From Gemmataceae bacterium (GTDB lineage Bacteria > Planctomycetota > Planctomycetia > Gemmatales > Gemmataceae), in assembly GCA_019694755.1 (NCBI GenBank), contig JAIBBI010000042.1:1-35702 (forward strand): a DNA stretch of 35,702 bases, written 5' to 3'. The translations under genes and the position numbers were made by a program. Under the pieces are notes generated by a model that saw only the letters and a program-made list of their open reading frames with translations, did no database searches and had not been told where the DNA came from. This document shows positions 31,945 to 35,702 of the stretch, in pieces. Position 1 is the stretch's first letter; each line of letters begins with the position of its first letter.

Positions 31945-33522
31945 ATGCGACATCTGTCCCGCGGACTGGAGAGTTGGCTTCTGGCGGTGGCATTCGCCGT
32001 CGCATATACGCAATCACCTCTCTACTGGTCCAACCAGAATCAATACTTCCTGCATGGTCTTGCGGCAGGGGGTGCGGGTGACCTCGCTTCCGATTGGCTT
32101 GCATGCACAACCGATCCAACCCCCGTTTTTTCGGGCCTTGTTGCCTTTGGATTCAGGCACCTGGGCCCTTGGGTGTTTCAACTGGGTTATGTGGCGATAC
32201 TCGCCTTCTATTTCCGTCAGATCGAACGGTTGCTCGACAATTGCCTCGGGATTGATCGACCGGGCCGATTGTTGTCATTGGCCTTGATCATCGTCGCGCA
32301 TTCCGCAGGCGTGCGATACGCTTCGGTCTTGCTCACTGGCAAGGATTACCCGTGGTTCATTCAGGCGGGCCTGGCCGGGCAATACTTGCTTGGGCCAGGA
32401 TTGCAGCCCTCGGTCTTCGGAGTAATGCTGCTTTCGGGATTTGTGGCTTTTTCCGAGGGTCGGCCGCTCGAGGCGGCTGCCTGGACTTCGCTCTCCACGG
32501 TCTTCCACTCCACCTACCTTCTGCCCGCGGCCCTATTCATCCTGGCCTACCAGATCACGCTGTCCCTTCGTGGAAAGTACAAGTCCGCATTTCAGACGGG
32601 GTTGATGGCGTTGGCTCTCGTGATTCCAGCAGTGGCATACGTGTCCTGGGGATTTCTCGGTGCCGACGCCGCGGTGACCGAGGAAGCTCAACGCCTCCTC
32701 GTGGACGTGCGGATCCCGCATCATTGCCACATTGAGAATGCCATCGACAAGGTGGCGTTAGTTCAAATCGGCGCGATCGTGATCGGACTCCTGGTCCTTC
32801 GAAAGTCGCCGGTCGGACAACCTCTGACGTTGGTATCGGCCGCCGCATTGACCTTGAGCGTCGTGCAACTGGTCACAGATAGTCGGCCTTTAGCCCTTCT
32901 ATTCCCGTGGCGAGTCAGCGCTGTACTCGTTCCAGTTGCGGCGGCTGCGTTGACGGCTCGTATCGCATGCGACGCTGTCAGCCGCTGCCAGGGGCTAGGG
33001 AAAATTGCTTGGGCCTACGGGCTTACAATCGCTGCTTCCGCAACCGGCACGATAATGACGGCCCGAGGGGTTGGGTTTCCGATCAACCGTGCCGAAAGCA
33101 ATTTGATCGAATTCGTCCGCCAAAACCGAAGGCCGGGCGATGTCTACCTCATCCCGGTGACCATTCCCAAACTGTCAGCCGGTCCCCGGGGCTCTGTATC
33201 CATGACCTTTGCGGTGCCGCCACCGCTCGCGCCCGGACTGATACCGCTCGACTTCCAGAGATTCCGGCTTGCGACCGGGGCCGCGATCTACGTCGATTTC
33301 AAATCCATTCCGTATCGGGCAACGGAAGTCATCGAGTGGCATCGACGCTTGGAACTAGTGGCAAACTGGTATTCGACCGGCAGTTGGGCCGTCAAGACTC
33401 CGGACCTGATACAGGCGGGAATCACTCATGTGGTTATTCCCGCCAACCACGCATCGACCGGCCCGGGCCAAAGTATCTATACGGACGAACACTACACCTT
33501 GTATCAGATCGAGCGAAATTAA
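31945..33522 (+). CDS. multi-pass membrane protein (DUF6798-like C-terminus)
   Basis: 525 residues from ATG 31945, 28 bases after tRNA-Sec; the frame is open back into the tRNA (31876), but that part is the tRNA itself. About ten hydrophobic segments fill residues 10-395 (such as SWLLAVAFAVAYTQ and VAILAFYFRQIERLL). The C-terminal 130 residues are soluble, and contain FRLATGAAIYVDFKSIPYRATEV and GITHVVIPANHAS, similar to the C-terminal domain I associate with DUF6798. The general shape resembles polytopic glycosyltransferase-like proteins, but I see no catalytic DxD motif. Function unknown. It ends 1 base before tRNA-His (opposite strand). Confidence 0.75.
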   Translation: MRHLSRGLESWLLAVAFAVAYTQSPLYWSNQNQYFLHGLAAGGAGDLASDWLACTTDPTPVFSGLVAFGFRHLGPWVFQLGYVAILAFYFRQIERLLDNCLGIDRPGRLLSLALIIVAHSAGVRYASVLLTGKDYPWFIQAGLAGQYLLGPGLQPSVFGVMLLSGFVAFSEGRPLEAAAWTSLSTVFHSTYLLPAALFILAYQITLSLRGKYKSAFQTGLMALALVIPAVAYVSWGFLGADAAVTEEAQRLLVDVRIPHHCHIENAIDKVALVQIGAIVIGLLVLRKSPVGQPLTLVSAAALTLSVVQLVTDSRPLALLFPWRVSAVLVPVAAAALTARIACDAVSRCQGLGKIAWAYGLTIAASATGTIMTARGVGFPINRAESNLIEFVRQNRRPGDVYLIPVTIPKLSAGPRGSVSMTFAVPPPLAPGLIPLDFQRFRLATGAAIYVDFKSIPYRATEVIEWHRRLELVANWYSTGSWAVKTPDLIQAGITHVVIPANHASTGPGQSIYTDEHYTLYQIERN

Positions 33523-33523
33523 G

Positions 33524-33598
33524 GGTGACCGACGGGATTTGAACCCGCGACCCCGAGATCCACAATCTCGTGCTCTAACCAACTGAGCTACGGCCACC
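33524..33598 (-). tRNA. tRNA-His (anticodon GTG)
   Basis: 75 bases. It has the tRNA-His hallmark of an extra G at position -1 (33598) facing discriminator C73 (33524). The acceptor stem has one G-U pair; the anticodon stem CGAGA/TCTCG has loop TTGTGGA, anticodon GTG at 33561-33563; the T arm is GCGGG-TTTGAAT-CCCGT. No CCA is encoded. It reads CAC and CAT. Confidence 0.95.
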
Positions 33599-33609
33599 GT
33601 CTGATACGC

Positions 33610-33637
33610 ATGATAACGGACGTTTGGCCCTCGGCAA
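33610..33637 (-). promoter_or_regulatory. candidate promoter of tRNA-His
   Basis: On the minus strand TTGCCG (33632-33637) and TATCAT (33610-33615), 16 bases apart, 11 bases from the tRNA start. The -10 is one base from consensus. Confidence 0.5.
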
Positions 33638-33741
33638 GGTTCGATCCTGACAGGTTTTTCGCCGCGGGCCTGTCCGTTGGTTCATCGGTTCCCATAATAA
33701 CAAATCTTGAGATTTCAGGACGAGTACGCGCGAGGTTCGCT

Positions 33742-34446
33742 ATGCCGCTGGGGTTAATTGGCGTCAAGGTGGGCATGACCCAGGTGTTCGACGACGAGCA
33801 AAAGTCGGCCCCGGTGACCGTTCTTCAGCTCGGTCCTTGCCCTGTGTTACAGGTCCGGACCATGGAGAAGGACGGCTACTGCGCCCTCCAACTTGGTTAC
33901 GGCGACAAAAAGCGATCTCGTGCCAATCGCGCCGAGCAGGGTCACGTCGCCAGCAAACTCGAATCGAAGCGGAAAAAGCTTCGGAAGGCGGCGGGGATCG
34001 AACCGGCCCCCAAGGCCGACTGCGAGCCTCAGAAGCACATCCGCGAAGTCCGGCTAGATGCGGCGACCGATCATACCGTCGGTCAGGTGCTCAAGGTGTC
34101 TGACGTGTTTGGCGATGTCAAATTCGTCGACGTCATCGGTACGACCAAAGGCCGGGGCTTTGCCGGCGTCATCAAGCGGCATAACTATGGCGGCCTTCGT
34201 CACACTCACGGTGTGAAAAAGGGATGGCGGCAGCGTGGTTCGTCCTCTTCCAACGCATCGAACCGCGGCTCGGGTCGTCCCAAAAAGGGCATTCGCATGG
34301 CCGGTCGGTATGGCGCGGAGCGTGTGACCGTCCGCAACCTGACTGTCATCAAGGTCGATCTCGAAAACAACCTGCTTCTGGTCAAAGGCGCGATTCCAGG
34401 TCGCAATGGCGGCCTGATCATGGTCCGACCGACGAACAAGAAGTGA
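33742..34446 (+). CDS. rplC: 50S ribosomal protein L3
   Basis: 234 residues from ATG 33742, with GAGG 6 bases upstream; a longer open frame to 33610 enters the tRNA-His promoter and is rejected. L3 helps start 50S assembly and its central loop reaches the peptidyl transferase centre. Typical parts are LIGVKVGMTQVF at the start, GTTKGRGFAGVIKRHNYGG (132-150), RMAGRYGAERVTVRNL (185-200) and the NNLLLVKGAIPG end. The loop between THG (155-157) and MAG (186-188) is 3 residues longer than in E. coli and lacks its PGSIGQ core. The gene is not followed by rplD as in the S10 operon; an Hsp70-like gene follows instead. Confidence 0.95.
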   Translation: MPLGLIGVKVGMTQVFDDEQKSAPVTVLQLGPCPVLQVRTMEKDGYCALQLGYGDKKRSRANRAEQGHVASKLESKRKKLRKAAGIEPAPKADCEPQKHIREVRLDAATDHTVGQVLKVSDVFGDVKFVDVIGTTKGRGFAGVIKRHNYGGLRHTHGVKKGWRQRGSSSSNASNRGSGRPKKGIRMAGRYGAERVTVRNLTVIKVDLENNLLLVKGAIPGRNGGLIMVRPTNKK

Positions 34447-34459
34447 CGTCACGCCAGCA

Positions 34460-34514
34460 GATTTCAGATTGAAGACTGCCAGCTTCTGACGTCTGCAATC
34501 TTCAATCTGAAATC
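34460..34514. repeat. 16-bp perfect inverted repeat before the Hsp70 gene
   Basis: GATTTCAGATTGAAGA (34460-34475) and TCTTCAATCTGAAATC (34499-34514). A few more inner bases pair after a mismatch (TGC/GCA). The arms are AT-rich (11 of 16), unlike the surrounding DNA, and read as 7-base near-repeats (CAGATTT, CAGATTG, AAGACTG). There is no T run, and it ends 4 bases before the Hsp70 ATG, where a ribosome-binding site would be expected. Confidence 0.85.
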
Positions 34515-34518
34515 GACA

Positions 34519-35702
34519 ATGCTCGGCATCGACCTGGGAACCACTTTCTCCGCAGTTGCCACGCTGGACGCGTCCGGCCGAGCCGTGACCGTCCCGAATT
34601 CCGACGGCGACATTCTTACTCCAAGCGCGATCTACCTCAACGGCTTGACGGCCGTCGTGGGGCAGGCCGCGCTCGACGTTCAGAGTGAACAACCCGAGCA
34701 CGTCGCTACACTGATCAAACGTCGGATGGGCTATCCATCATTTGGCCGACAGGTCGATGGCCGCGACTTTCGCCCGGAAACACTTTCGGCGCTCATACTT
34801 AAGAAACTCGTCAGAGACGCGTCGGCCAGAGTGAAAAATCTGGACCCGATCGTTGTCACAGTCCCGGCCTATTTTGACGATTCGCGGCGGAAAGCGACGC
34901 ACGATGCCGGGCGGATCGCGGGCATTCGCGTTGCCGATGTATTCGACGAACCGTGCGCCGCGGCCCTGACTTACACTTTCGACCAGGATGACAGAACGGA
35001 CCGCGAGAAGTTCCTGCTCGTGTACGACCTCGGTGGCGGAACTTTCGACGTTAGCATTGTTCGCGCTGCAAGGAAGCGATTTCACACAATTGCCATCGCC
35101 GGCGATGTACAACTCGGCGGGCATGATTGGGATCGGCGTCTTGTCGATTACGCGGCTGATGCGTTCGTCGCACAACATGGATCGGACCCCCGCAGCGACG
35201 CGAAGTCCCTGGCTCTTGTGGAATCTGCTGCCGAGCGTGCCAAGCGCACGCTCAGCAAACTGCCGCAGACCACGGTTACCATAAGCCACGCGGGTCACTC
35301 ACTGTCCGTCCCGATTACCCGAGCTCAGTTCGAGGCGATGACTCGGGACCTTCTGCTTCGCACCCGCATGACTGTGAACGAAGCACTCCGGCAGGCCGGC
35401 GTCGGCTGGGATCGGATCGACCGGCTGTTGCTTGTCGGCGGCTCGACGCACATGCCGATGACACGGTCGATGCTTCGTGAACTCTCGGGAAAGGATCCGG
35501 AGACAGGACTTGCCGTAAGTGAAGTGGTGGCCCGTGGGGCGGCATTGCATGCGGCAATTCGGGCGTCTCAGATGGCGGCCCGGGCCGACGATCTGGCCGA
35601 CATCGTCGAAGTTCATGTGAACGCTCACGGACTCGGCGTGGAGGTCCGCGACAAGGATAATGTCGTCAATGACATCGTCATTCCTCGAAACACCCAGCTT
35701 CC
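34519..35702 (+). CDS. Hsp70-family chaperone, N-terminal part (partial)
   Basis: The gene starts at ATG 34519 and is open to the window end (394 full codons visible). Hsp70 ATPase motifs are present: phosphate-1 MLGIDLGTTFSAV, VTVPAYFDDSRRKAT, phosphate-2 LLVYDLGGGTFDVSI, and adenosine motif LLLVGGSTHMPM. The nucleotide-binding domain is shorter and more divergent than DnaK, and no dnaJ or grpE lies nearby, so it is likely one of the extra Hsp70 paralogs common in planctomycetes rather than DnaK. The substrate-binding part is outside the window. It shares the strand of rplC, 72 bases downstream. No ribosome-binding site is seen because a palindrome occupies that place. Confidence 0.88.
   Translation, partial: MLGIDLGTTFSAVATLDASGRAVTVPNSDGDILTPSAIYLNGLTAVVGQAALDVQSEQPEHVATLIKRRMGYPSFGRQVDGRDFRPETLSALILKKLVRDASARVKNLDPIVVTVPAYFDDSRRKATHDAGRIAGIRVADVFDEPCAAALTYTFDQDDRTDREKFLLVYDLGGGTFDVSIVRAARKRFHTIAIAGDVQLGGHDWDRRLVDYAADAFVAQHGSDPRSDAKSLALVESAAERAKRTLSKLPQTTVTISHAGHSLSVPITRAQFEAMTRDLLLRTRMTVNEALRQAGVGWDRIDRLLLVGGSTHMPMTRSMLRELSGKDPETGLAVSEVVARGAALHAAIRASQMAARADDLADIVEVHVNAHGLGVEVRDKDNVVNDIVIPRNTQL

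Noticed and set aside
1-35702. In-frame TGA selenoprotein candidates to match the tRNA-Sec
   Set aside because: The recognisable genes end at their expected family lengths, and I saw no conserved continuation past a TGA stop.
1-35702. CRISPR arrays, insertion sequences, phage genes
   Set aside because: No regularly spaced repeats, transposase, integrase or phage proteins were found.

Overview
The window looks like chromosomal DNA of a GC-rich planctomycete, most likely of the Gemmata group (Planctomycetota, Gemmatales/Gemmataceae). The lineage markers are a BBP7-type outer-membrane beta-barrel protein, a planctomycete TIGR03067 protein, a large secreted protein whose N-terminus ends in an 'LENRVVPT' motif (a variant of the LEPR-type surface-protein signal), a DUF6807/PmoA-like protein, and a non-canonical Hsp70. 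There is no phage, insertion sequence or CRISPR array. Apart from one gap of 324 bases the DNA is densely coding, and many neighbouring genes overlap by 4 bases (ATGA).

Layout. 1-3132 (+): the end of an ABC-2 type permease, a 659-residue membrane-anchored protein and a PIG-L deacetylase, in one operon. 3457-7806 (+): two cell-surface genes, BBP7 (with a strong terminator) and a metzincin-like protease with FG-GAP repeats. 7830-13647 (+): a TetR-controlled efflux operon (TetR, membrane-fusion protein, ABC ATPase, two different FtsX/MacB-type permeases). It starts at a promoter covered by a nested palindrome holding two 16-bp operators. 13796-17673: ogt (+) runs into the convergent operon rsgA - 610-residue secreted protein - DUF983 (-). 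17754-20363 (+): DUF6807 protein, then a fused YrdC-like/LMW-phosphatase gene overlapping rpiB. 20369-24551 (-): three genes joined by ATGA overlaps (secretin-like small protein, aat, FAD/Fe-S 2-hydroxyacid dehydrogenase). 24722-30536: gyrA (+), VOC and TIGR03067 genes (-), transketolase (+). 30540-31488 (-): DoxX and DinB genes. 31565-33598: tRNA-Glu(CTC), tRNA-Sec(TCA), a multi-pass membrane protein and tRNA-His(GTG). 33742-35702 (+): rplC (ribosomal protein L3) standing alone, then an Hsp70-like gene that runs off the end.

How the parts work together. Most genes are housekeeping: DNA topology, pentose-phosphate enzymes, ribosome assembly, N-end-rule tagging, DNA repair and translation. The accessory parts are the cell-surface genes and the regulated efflux operon. 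Points most worth a second look: a complete selenocysteine tRNA; a YrdC-like domain lacking its expected catalytic motifs, fused to a phosphatase with the Thr that marks arginine-phosphate specificity in YwlE; an isolated rplC with a rewritten peptidyl-transferase loop; an AT-rich 16-bp hairpin ending 4 bases before the Hsp70 start; the two-operator palindrome of the efflux operon; and a Gly at the main quinolone-resistance position of GyrA. Every function given here rests on reading motifs by eye; no database search was run.
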